A DNA stretch of 5,656 nt from Bacillota bacterium (GTDB lineage: Bacteria; Bacillota; Clostridia; Acetivibrionales; DTU013): contig JAEZJL010000408.1 of NCBI GenBank assembly GCA_023415815.1, positions 1 through 5,656 of the forward strand, read 5' to 3'. Each line of letters opens with the position of its first letter. Positions within the stretch are counted from its first letter, which is position 1. A program made the translations under genes and the position numbers. Positions 1 through 5,633 of this stretch are shown here, in pieces. The notes beneath the pieces were generated by a model. It was not told where the DNA came from and did not search any database. It saw nothing but the letters and a program-made list of their open reading frames with translations.

Positions 1-593
1 GCCTCGGACTGGTCATGGGTGACAAAAATAGTCGTCGCATTATACTCCTTATGTATTTGCTTCAGAAAGGTCCTCACGGAAACTCTCAGCTTGGCGTCCA
101 GATTCGATAAAGGCTCATCCATGAGGAACAGCTTCGACTGGACGGCGATGGCCCTGGCTACGGCGACACGCTGTCTTTGTCCGCCTGAAAGCTGCGTCGG
201 ATACCTGTTGATGTTGCCTTCGATTTCACAGATGGCGGCAACCCTGCCGACAGTTTCCTTTATCTCCGCCCTGGAGTATTTTCTTAATTTGAGGGGATAT
301 GCGATATTTTCATAAACCGTCATATGGGGCCAGACCGCATAAGACTGAAAAATCATGGATATATTTCTGTCCTTGGGCTCAAGGTCGTTGATTTTCCTGT
401 TATCAAGGATAATATTCCCCTCGGTGACCTTTTCCAGGCCCGCAATCATCCTGAGGGCGGTTGTCTTGCCGCAGCCCGAAGGCCCCAGAAGAACGACGAA
501 TTCACCCTTTTCAATTTGCAGGTCTATTCCCTTCAAAGCGGTAAAGCCGTTGGGATAGACCTTCCGCAATTTTTCCATCGACAAATACGCCAT
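1..593 (-). CDS. Sugar ABC transporter ATP-binding protein, MalK/UgpC type (3' end outside window)
   Basis: Cytoplasmic ATPase that powers the importer encoded just upstream. I translated it directly: 197 complete codons from ATG at 593, open to the window edge, so about half of the roughly 370 residues usual in the family; the C-terminal TOBE regulatory part is off the window. All nucleotide-binding motifs are intact: Walker A GPSGCGKT (37-44), Q-loop Q83 in FQSYAVWPH, ABC signature LSGGQRQR (135-142), Walker B LFLMDE (155-160) with catalytic E160, D-loop SNLD (163-166) and switch histidine H193. FQSYAVWPHMTVYENI is typical of the MalK/UgpC/PotA (CUT1-like) group. It starts 12 bases after the MalG-like permease stop, with a GGGGG ribosome binding site overlapping that stop and 8 bases before the ATG, so it belongs to the same operon. 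A dedicated ATPase is notable because many Firmicute sugar importers share MsmX. Family assignment is secure; substrate is unknown. Confidence 0.95.
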   Translation of the reverse strand, partial: MAYLSMEKLRKVYPNGFTALKGIDLQIEKGEFVVLLGPSGCGKTTALRMIAGLEKVTEGNIILDNRKINDLEPKDRNISMIFQSYAVWPHMTVYENIAYPLKLRKYSRAEIKETVGRVAAICEIEGNINRYPTQLSGGQRQRVAVARAIAVQSKLFLMDEPLSNLDAKLRVSVRTFLKQIHKEYNATTIFVTHDQSE

Positions 594-605
594 CGTGCAA
601 ACCCC

Positions 606-1655
606 CTATATTTGAGCATTTCCCCATAACTGGTTGATATAATTTTTTATTACAAATGTAAATACCAGGGCCGGGATAAGAAGCACAATGGCTCCGGCCG
701 CAGGTATGTTCGGAATGTTTGAAGAACCCACGGTCCTATATACTACAAGCCCCAGGGTAGGATGCTCGTTTGTCATGATCAAAGCCACAATCGAGTCATT
801 CCACGCCGCGAGAAAAGCGTACAGGGAAGATGCCACCAGCGCGGGAAAAGCCAGCGGAGCCGTGATCTTAAAAAAGGTCTTTATCCTTCCTGCTCCAAAA
901 ACCATCGACGCCTCCTCAAGCTCAACGCTGATGCCTTTGAAAATCGAGCTCGTAATCCATGCTGTCAGCGCCACGTTAGGGACGGAATAGACCAATGCCA
1001 GCGAAAGAGGCGTGTCGTAAATATTCATTTTCATTATGTAAATCACCATGGGCAGCGATATCGCAACAACAGGAAACATTCTGACGATCAGCAGAGACAT
1101 GCTGACGGTCTCCTTGAATCTGAAGTTGACCCTCGCCAGGGCATACCCCGCCGTCCCGCCAAGCAAAAGAGAAATAAGGATGGTCCATGCCGCCGCCTTC
1201 AGTGAATTGAACAATGCGGCAAGACTGCCCTCGGCCAGGATCAGAAATATCTTGTAGTTTCGCATCATTTCCTTTTTCAGCTTTATGCTTACGGCATCGC
1301 CGTCCTTTGCCCGTCCCATCAGACCGGATATTTCATCTGCCGCCATTTTTACGTTTAATTGTTCCATAAAATAGGCTTCAAACCTTTTGGCGTCATTGTC
1401 CGTCTTTACCGGTACGAATTCTCCCTTTTCCTCCAGCTGCAGCGTGTAGTTGTCGTCGGAGGCATTGTAGCTGAGCTTTGCATTATACGAGAAGGACGGA
1501 AATATTTTGGCGGGAAATTGAAACGCTTCATAATTTGATGCGAAAGAAACGGTGACAAAATACATTACCGGAACTAAAACCGCCATGACCAGGGTGATGA
1601 CAATCAAGGCAAAAACTGTTTTGTGCGCCGCGTTTTTTATAAATCCGGCCGGCAT
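606..1655 (-). CDS. ABC transporter permease, MalG-like (binding-protein-dependent inner membrane subunit) with enlarged first extracytoplasmic loop
   Basis: One of two membrane subunits of the importer. The 349-residue product has a first membrane segment near 14-36, then about 100 mostly polar residues (roughly 37-136), then the core fold: NSL at 150-152, segments near 153-175, 183-208, 216-237, 271-292 and 319-335. The cytoplasmic EAA loop that docks on the ATPase is visible (E248, A249, G254, P267). MalG-type permeases are usually about 270-300 residues, and the excess lies in the first extracytoplasmic loop, which contains Asn/Tyr-rich and Lys/Asp/Glu-rich stretches. Start: an in-frame TTG at 1658 is possible, but ATG at 1655 forms a TGATG overlap with the upstream permease stop and sits 7 bases after GGAGG, so I chose the ATG. 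The overlap implies translational coupling with its partner. Class is secure; role of the long loop is unknown. Confidence 0.93.
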   Translation of the reverse strand: MPAGFIKNAAHKTVFALIVITLVMAVLVPVMYFVTVSFASNYEAFQFPAKIFPSFSYNAKLSYNASDDNYTLQLEEKGEFVPVKTDNDAKRFEAYFMEQLNVKMAADEISGLMGRAKDGDAVSIKLKKEMMRNYKIFLILAEGSLAALFNSLKAAAWTILISLLLGGTAGYALARVNFRFKETVSMSLLIVRMFPVVAISLPMVIYIMKMNIYDTPLSLALVYSVPNVALTAWITSSIFKGISVELEEASMVFGAGRIKTFFKITAPLAFPALVASSLYAFLAAWNDSIVALIMTNEHPTLGLVVYRTVGSSNIPNIPAAGAIVLLIPALVFTFVIKNYINQLWGNAQI

Positions 1656-2548
1656 CAAACCACCTCCTCCTGCTTTTTGGCCCCGCTGCCGATTTTGCTG
1701 TATGCATAGGCGGCTATCATGACGACGATTACCACAATCACCGACAAAGCGTAAGCATCCTTTTTGGCAAACTGTGCAAAGGTTATAACATCCACATTAT
1801 AGGCTATCCTCTCAACCAGGAAGGGAGAGATGTTGTATCCGAAAATCATCACCGCGATCAGCCAGACCTGCACCGATGCGATGAGCCTTAGAATCATGGC
1901 CGTGGCTATCGTAGGCTTCATGATCGGCAGGACAATGTCTTTAACAGCCTGGAAGCGGTTGGCTCCGAAAACCCATCCGGCCTCCGCATATTCCTTGTTC
2001 AGGTTTTGAAGTCCGGCAAGTATGATGATCACGATCGACGGCAAAACCGTCCATGTGTCGACTACAACCAAAAAGATGACTGCCTTGAGGTTTGTAAAGG
2101 ACATCCAATCAATCAGTTGATCGGGATTGGCAAGATGCAGGTTATATAGTATGGAATTCAGCCAGCCCAGCTTATAAAATCCGCTTTTCCATAAAATGCC
2201 CACTGCGGTAGGCGGAAAAGCCATCGGTATTAAAGTGATAAACAGCAGGAGATTGGAGAACTTAAACTTTTTGTTCAGAAACAGCGCGATACCGATGGAA
2301 AGAAAGAATTGGAGCACCATTGAGACAATTACGAATACGATCGTGTTCAAAAGCGCCTTTTGTATATCCGGTTCGGCTGCCAGCCTGAGGTAGTTTCCCG
2401 GCGAAAACCCGCCCTTCACATCGGTAAATGCCTCAATGACGGCCTTATATACGGGTCTCAGCCAAAAAACCGCATAATAGACGATTACGGGAAGTATTAA
2501 CAGGATTGCCGTTGATTTTTCGGCGCTCAGATATTTTTTATATTGCAT
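1655..2548 (-). CDS. ABC transporter permease, MalF-like (binding-protein-dependent inner membrane subunit)
   Basis: Partner membrane subunit of the importer; it would pair with the MalG-like protein to form the translocation path. The 297-residue length is normal for the UgpA/MsmF-type group, which lacks the large loop of enterobacterial MalF. Hydrophobic segments lie near 13-31, 68-90, 98-120, 155-178, 212-234 and 266-283. The EAA coupling loop is at 189-208 (E189, A190, G195, A196, L207, P208), and N68 marks the start of the second segment as usual. The C-terminus is short, charged and cytoplasmic (KKQEEVV). ATG at 2548 is preceded by a mediocre GGCGGG about 7 bases away, weaker than the sites of its neighbours. 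It begins 64 bases after the binding-protein stop, with a stem-loop between, and overlaps the next permease by one base. Expression relative to the binding protein is therefore probably reduced (inference). Substrate is unknown. Confidence 0.95.
   Translation of the reverse strand: MQYKKYLSAEKSTAILLILPVIVYYAVFWLRPVYKAVIEAFTDVKGGFSPGNYLRLAAEPDIQKALLNTIVFVIVSMVLQFFLSIGIALFLNKKFKFSNLLLFITLIPMAFPPTAVGILWKSGFYKLGWLNSILYNLHLANPDQLIDWMSFTNLKAVIFLVVVDTWTVLPSIVIIILAGLQNLNKEYAEAGWVFGANRFQAVKDIVLPIMKPTIATAMILRLIASVQVWLIAVMIFGYNISPFLVERIAYNVDVITFAQFAKKDAYALSVIVVIVVMIAAYAYSKIGSGAKKQEEVV
1661..1670 (-). promoter_or_regulatory. Ribosome binding site of the MalG-like permease
   Basis: The minus strand reads GGAGGAGGTG inside the last codons of the MalF-like permease. 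Spacing to ATG 1655 (7 bases from the core GGAGG) is better than to the in-frame TTG at 1658 (4 bases), which decides the start. Confidence 0.8.
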
Positions 2549-2568
2549 AAAACGACCCGCCTTTAGAA

Positions 2569-2602
2569 TACCCGGCCCGGCATTTTACCGCCAGGCCGGA
2601 TA
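2569..2602 (-). promoter_or_regulatory. Stable intergenic stem-loop between binding-protein and permease genes
   Basis: On the transcribed strand the 5' arm TATCCGGCCTGGC (2602-2590) pairs with the 3' arm GCCGGGCCGGGTA (2581-2569): 13 pairs including two G-U wobbles, around an 8-base loop. It begins 10 bases after the binding-protein stop. The bases that follow (TTCTAAAGG) contain no U-run, so it does not look like a complete intrinsic terminator. Hairpins in this position, as after malE, are known to stabilise the upstream mRNA or reduce read-through, giving excess binding protein; that role here is inference. An AT-rich perfect palindrome (ATATTTTAAAATAT, 2600-2613) lies between the stop codon and the hairpin. 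Confidence 0.75.
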
Positions 2603-2612
2603 TTTTAAAATA

Positions 2613-3935
2613 TTAGTTCTTGATTTTTTCCAGCTCCGCCTGCTTCGCATCCAGATAGGCCTGATCCGTCGCTTTCCCCGCCAGGATATCTGTAAAAACA
2701 GTTTCATACAGCTTCTTGACCAGGCTGAAATCCTGGTATTCGCTTGAACGCACCCTGTCTGTCTTGGTATTGCCCGAAAGGGTTTCCAAACCGATTTTCA
2801 TGATGACATCGGCCGGATTGGAGCCGAGCTTGCTTGCCACTTCCTGTTTTGCAGGCACCCACGGACCGGTTTTGCTCATTACATCGTACAAAATGTCATC
2901 CCTCAGTAAGAATTCTACAAATTTCTTTGCGGCTTCCTTATTCGGAGAGCCTGCCACGATACCGATGCCGTGTCCGCCCTGTATCGTACCCCTGTATCCG
3001 TCCTTCCCCATGGGGACGGGAGCGACGACGAATTTGTCCGGGGCCTGATTATACGACGTATATGCGTAGCCCTGGTGAAATACCGATATCCACGCATCCT
3101 CGGAGGCCAGGGGAACCGTCGGGAAATCGATGGTAGGCGAGGAAGGAAGTATGGCGTCCTTCATACTTGCAACAATATCAAAAGCGCTTTTTGCCTCCGG
3201 AGTGTTGAACACAGGGACATAGGTCGCTCCGTACGCAAGCTGGATCGCGTTGAATTCATAAGCCGCAAATTTTCCCGCCAATGCCGGGAACACATACCTT
3301 GGCTTGCCCGTCTTTTCTTTTATATTGTTGCACCAGGCAACGAGCTGCTCCCATGTGAGCTTGTTGATATCAAAGCCGAGCTCCTCAAGATACGGAAGAG
3401 CCTTTTTGTTTGCGATCATTACATAGACATCCGCTTCCAGGGGTATGTAGTAACGCTTCCCATCGACTACGAAGTTGTCGTCGAATTGTGTGATGAAGGT
3501 GCCTTCCGGCTGCCAGTCATAGGCCTCGAGCGCGCCATATTGTTTCACGGTGCCCACTGCAAACGAGTCATGCGTAATGAGAATATCCGTTGTCCAATTG
3601 CCCGTGCTCTTTTGCGCATCCAATACCTTGTAAAGCTCCGTCCCGTTCGCTACGACCTGCAATTCCACGTCGATTCCCGTCTCCTCTTTGAACTTGGGGA
3701 GTACGTTTTCCTTCACATACTGCTGCTGCAGCGGGTCGTAGAACATCTGCGACACTACCTTGATCTTCTTTGTTTCGGCTTGAACCGGGGTTTTTTCGCT
3801 CTCCGCCGATTGAACAGCCGCATTATTTGCTTCCGGCTTTGCTTCCGGCGCTTTGCTTTCATTTGTACCGCAGGCCGCAAACACTGCCGTGATTGCAAAA
3901 AGCACTGCGACGATCAGGGATACCCTTTTTTTCAT
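2613..3935 (-). CDS. Extracellular solute-binding protein (family 1), lipoprotein
   Basis: Substrate-capturing lipoprotein of the importer, expected to be anchored on the outer face of the membrane. The 440-residue product begins with MKKR, a hydrophobic segment (5-21) and C22 as the probable lipidation site. The lipobox reads FAAC, with Phe rather than the usual Leu at -3. A flexible Ala/Glu/Pro/Lys-rich tether runs to about 56, followed by a family-1 binding fold: VKENVLPKFKEETGIDVEL (74-92) is the typical N-lobe start, and PVPMGKDGYRGTIQGGHGIG (307-326) followed by a PNKEAAKKFVEFLL-type helix is the typical C-lobe pattern. Aromatic residues that could stack on sugars are frequent (W141, Y171, W282, Y295). 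An in-frame ATG at 3977 would add 14 residues but has no ribosome binding site and would bury the signal peptide; ATG 3935 has AAGGAGG 8 bases upstream. It lies between the ROK gene (130-base gap) and the permeases. The ligand cannot be deduced. Confidence 0.94.
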   Translation of the reverse strand: MKKRVSLIVAVLFAITAVFAACGTNESKAPEAKPEANNAAVQSAESEKTPVQAETKKIKVVSQMFYDPLQQQYVKENVLPKFKEETGIDVELQVVANGTELYKVLDAQKSTGNWTTDILITHDSFAVGTVKQYGALEAYDWQPEGTFITQFDDNFVVDGKRYYIPLEADVYVMIANKKALPYLEELGFDINKLTWEQLVAWCNNIKEKTGKPRYVFPALAGKFAAYEFNAIQLAYGATYVPVFNTPEAKSAFDIVASMKDAILPSSPTIDFPTVPLASEDAWISVFHQGYAYTSYNQAPDKFVVAPVPMGKDGYRGTIQGGHGIGIVAGSPNKEAAKKFVEFLLRDDILYDVMSKTGPWVPAKQEVASKLGSNPADVIMKIGLETLSGNTKTDRVRSSEYQDFSLVKKLYETVFTDILAGKATDQAYLDAKQAELEKIKN

Positions 3936-3943
3936 ACGGATTG

Positions 3944-3950
3944 CCTCCTT
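3944..3950 (-). promoter_or_regulatory. Ribosome binding site of the solute-binding protein
   Basis: AAGGAGG on the minus strand, 8 bases before ATG 3935. It is the strongest site in the window for its start and argues against the longer in-frame start at 3977, which has nothing comparable upstream. Confidence 0.85.
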
Positions 3951-4003
3951 CTTAATAATGGATTTCTTGCTGCTCATAAGCTTCGATAAGCTGCTATGAT
4001 CGC

Positions 4004-4041
4004 AATATATAAAGAATTTACGGATCCCTCACCGGTAAGGG
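4004..4041 (-). promoter_or_regulatory. Candidate weak promoter with overlapping 16-bp dyad before the binding-protein gene
   Basis: A -10-like TATATT (4009-4004, 5 of 6 consensus) lies about 70 bases before the binding-protein ATG, but no recognisable -35 hexamer stands 16-18 bases upstream. That place is instead occupied by a near-perfect palindrome, CCCTTACCGGTGAGGG (4041-4026), with one T-G pair as the only break. This arrangement could be an activator-dependent promoter or an operator; the palindrome could also form a short hairpin after the ROK stop. No U-run follows, so it is not a convincing terminator. Function is inferred from position only. Confidence 0.35.
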
Positions 4042-4065
4042 CCCAAAATTCTTGTATATCCTGCC

Positions 4066-5271
4066 TTAAAGCCTGACGTCCTTAAAAATCTCCCGGGCGA
4101 ATATCTCGCTCGCGATCCCTGTCTGAGCCGACTCCTTGCCCAGTCTTGCAGGCTTTATATCCATGTTTCTGGTGTATATGGGAAGCGCCCTGTCCCGAAC
4201 GGTATCCTTCATTATTTCGAGAAAATTCCACCTGCAGCCGCTCAACGGCCCTCCGATTAAAACCAACTGCGGGCTGAAAAGATTGACAACGGTCGCTATT
4301 GCCGTACCCAGTATTCTGGCCTGCTCCTCCAGCACATACCTGCTTGCCTTGTCGCCCTTGTTTGAATATTCGACCACATCCGCAATGGACAAATTCATGA
4401 CGTCGCCCTCGATGATGGTTTCATAGCCCTTTTCGCATAAAACCTTGAGTTTGTCCACGATAGGCTGCTCCGAAACCATCGCACCCAGGCAGCCCCTGTT
4501 GCCGCATCTGCAGAGAGGCCCGTTGGAATCTATCGTGATATGCCCAAGCTCAAAGCCTCCGCCAACGCTGGGATGAAAAAGCTTTCCGGAATTTATATAC
4601 GACATTCCGACGCCGTCCTCGATGCTTACGTAGGCCAGACTGTCATAGACGCCGCCTGTCCCGGCGTTGAATTCGCCGAGTATCCACGCATCCGAATCCT
4701 TAAAAACATAGGCCTTCATGCCGGTATTTTCTTTTATAAAAGCGGAAATATCAAAATCCGTAAGCTGCAGCTTGGATGAATACAGCACCTTTCCGTTCCT
4801 GTGATCGATAACGCCCGGGATGCTGATCCCCAGACCGCAGATATCCTCCGCGTTGTACCTGAAGCTTCCGACCATCTCTTTCAGCCCGGAAAGCATAATA
4901 TCCGCAAAAGCTTCGGGACCTTCAACCGCGTGTGCGATGTATTTTTGCTCGACCTTGTGATAATTCAGGTCCAGTATTGAAAATTCCGCTCCCTTTTGAG
5001 TCACTACGGCGGTAATGACGAACTTCGCGTTTGGGTTGATGTCGAGCATGAGAGGCTTTCTGCCGCCGTTTGATTCGCCGATCCTTATTTCCTTTACCAG
5101 GTTTCTTTCCACCAGCTCGGAGGTTATGGCCGAAACGGTCGTCGGACTTAGCTTCGTCAGCTTTGCGAGGTCCACCCTGGAGGTCTCGCTGTTGTTCCGC
5201 AGATAATTCAGTATGATTTGTCTGTTGAGGTTTTTTAAAGTCTCCTGACCGGCTTTTTGTGTATCGCTCAT
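4066..5271 (-). CDS. ROK-family transcriptional regulator (XylR/NagC type)
   Basis: Probable sugar-responsive repressor of this locus. The 401-residue product has an N-terminal winged helix (about 12-75; recognition region SRVDLAKLTKLSPTTVSAIT at 31-50, wing with GGRKP at 69-73), then a ROK sugar-kinase-like domain (about 84-395). The ROK zinc site is complete: H244 with C254, C256 and C261 in GPLCRCGNRGC. E241 and H244 of the sugar-binding GFELGH motif and D192 at the kinase catalytic-Asp position are kept, but the phosphate-binding DIGGTK motif is absent (FVITAVVTQKGAEFS at 84-98), so it should sense a ligand rather than phosphorylate it. Start: in-frame GTG at 5280 would add three residues; I prefer ATG 5271 with the weak AAGTGG before it, which lies inside dyad box O2. 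First gene of the presumed operon; autorepression through O1/O2 is likely. Effector unknown. Confidence 0.93.
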   Translation of the reverse strand: MSDTQKAGQETLKNLNRQIILNYLRNNSETSRVDLAKLTKLSPTTVSAITSELVERNLVKEIRIGESNGGRKPLMLDINPNAKFVITAVVTQKGAEFSILDLNYHKVEQKYIAHAVEGPEAFADIMLSGLKEMVGSFRYNAEDICGLGISIPGVIDHRNGKVLYSSKLQLTDFDISAFIKENTGMKAYVFKDSDAWILGEFNAGTGGVYDSLAYVSIEDGVGMSYINSGKLFHPSVGGGFELGHITIDSNGPLCRCGNRGCLGAMVSEQPIVDKLKVLCEKGYETIIEGDVMNLSIADVVEYSNKGDKASRYVLEEQARILGTAIATVVNLFSPQLVLIGGPLSGCRWNFLEIMKDTVRDRALPIYTRNMDIKPARLGKESAQTGIASEIFAREIFKDVRL

Positions 5272-5277
5272 TTTGAC

Positions 5278-5304
5278 CACTTCTTTCTGTCACTGGAATA
5301 AGTA
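5278..5304 (-). promoter_or_regulatory. Candidate ROK operator O2
   Basis: A 27-bp box matching O1 at 21 positions, exactly 200 bp from it. The strongly kept parts are ACTTATTCCA (left), central TGA and right-hand GAAA and AAGT. The right arm is degenerate compared with O1 (AGAAGT instead of ATAAGT). It ends 6 bases before ATG 5271 and covers the ROK ribosome binding site and the alternative GTG, so a bound protein could block transcription from P2 or the passage of polymerase. Assignment to the ROK protein rests on position and repetition. Confidence 0.6.
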
Positions 5305-5310
5305 TTTAAA

Positions 5311-5339
5311 AAAATAACTTCTTTGCACAGCAATTTCAA
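5311..5339 (-). promoter_or_regulatory. Candidate second promoter P2 for the ROK gene
   Basis: TTGAAA (5339-5334, 5 of 6) and TATTTT (5316-5311, 4 of 6) are separated by 17 bases. Transcription would begin near 5304, at the first base of O2, giving a short leader of about 33 bases. The stretch is AT-rich, so chance matches are likely; it is clearly weaker than P1. Confidence 0.35.
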
Positions 5340-5477
5340 ACACAATATTCGCCGGAGCCCAGATATTGCCCGCCGCGCTCCAGCCGCAAGAAAACACGCC
5401 CTTAATTTTATGGCTTCAAGGGGTCCAATCGTTGATGATTGAATTACGATCAACCATCATTGAAGCTTCATCGCCTT

Positions 5478-5504
5478 AACTTATTTCATTCATTGGAATA
5501 AGTT
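5478..5504 (-). promoter_or_regulatory. Candidate ROK operator O1
   Basis: A 27-bp inverted repeat with perfect 8-base arms, AACTTATT and AATAAGTT, around an 11-base centre. It begins 15 bases after the P1 -10 hexamer, roughly +10 to +36, a position where a bound repressor would block initiation or elongation. The near-identical box O2 lies 200 bp away next to the ROK start. ROK/XylR repressors bind extended dyads near their own promoters, which is why I link it to the adjacent regulator; that link is inference. Confidence 0.65.
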
Positions 5505-5519
5505 TCGATTATGTACTAG

Positions 5520-5548
5520 ATAATATACTAAAAATCAAAACATGTCAA
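5520..5548 (-). promoter_or_regulatory. Sigma-A type promoter P1 of the ROK-importer locus
   Basis: TTGACA (5548-5543, perfect -35), a 17-base spacer and TATTAT (5525-5520, 5 of 6) form a near-consensus vegetative promoter reading leftward. The expected start is near 5513. The spacer is T-rich. A short dyad, GTCAA-N11-TTGAC (5564-5544), overlaps the -35 hexamer. It lies just after the upstream terminator and is the natural start of the whole leftward transcription unit. Confidence 0.8.
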
Positions 5549-5580
5549 CAGCCATTTCATTGACTTCCGTTCGTAACGAC

Positions 5581-5633
5581 GAATCAAACACCGGAGCCGG
5601 CAAAGGCAGTTCATGCCCCGGCCGGCTTCGGTG
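5581..5633 (-). terminator. Probable terminator of a gene beyond the right edge
   Basis: On the minus strand CACCGAAGCCGGC (5633-5621) pairs with GCCGGCTCCGGTG (5601-5589): 13 positions with one A-C mismatch, and the loop holds a further GGCA/TGCC stem. TTTGATTC follows, a short U-containing tail, so it fits leftward termination, though the U-run is poor. On the plus strand no U-run follows. It separates this locus from whatever lies upstream; bases 5634-5656 show nothing I can identify. Confidence 0.6.

Larger units (their letters stand above)
5272..5513 (-). other. Long 5' leader of the ROK gene, no gene seen
   Basis: If transcription begins at P1 the leader is about 240 bases. Besides O1, P2 and O2 it contains several short inverted repeats: CAAT+GTTGAT with ATCAAC+ATTG (5462-5426), CCCTT with AAGGG (5422-5399), GGAGC with GCTCC (5381-5354) and CAATAT with ATATTG (5368-5343). 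The last two interlock, so they would form either a pseudoknot or alternative structures. None matches a riboswitch class I recognise. An open frame from TTG 5453 runs across the ROK start without a ribosome binding site or a recognisable product, and I do not call it a gene. Confidence 0.4.

Noticed and set aside
19..629. Plus-strand open frames over the ATPase gene
   Set aside because: They lie antisense to an ATPase with every family motif intact; their translations show no family signature.
1521..1534. GAAACGCTTCAT, also cre-like
   Set aside because: One base too short across the core compared with the consensus, and within the permease coding sequence.
3179..3197. AAAAGCGCTTTT palindrome resembling a catabolite-responsive element
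   Set aside because: It sits deep inside the binding-protein gene and misses the outer conserved T-G and C positions of the cre consensus.
3936..3977. Fourteen-residue N-terminal extension of the binding protein
   Set aside because: The ATG at 3977 has no ribosome binding site and would place charged residues before a normal lipoprotein signal; AAGGAGG serves the ATG at 3935.
2970..3989. Long plus-strand open frame (339 codons) opposite the binding-protein gene
   Set aside because: It is the antisense shadow of a clear coding region. The translation is rich in Arg, Cys and His with no recognisable domain, and I did not see a convincing ribosome binding site.
4026..4041. Palindrome as intrinsic terminator of the ROK gene
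   Set aside because: No U-run follows on the transcribed strand, and the two arms meet without a loop. An operator or activator site is the better reading.
5268..5453. 61-codon minus-strand frame in the ROK leader
   Set aside because: It uses a TTG start without a ribosome binding site, has no recognisable motif, and overlaps the ROK start in another frame. Conservation analysis could revive it.
5416..5460. 14-codon frame in the leader starting ATGATG
   Set aside because: No ribosome binding site at a workable distance and no run of a single amino-acid codon that would suggest an attenuation leader peptide.
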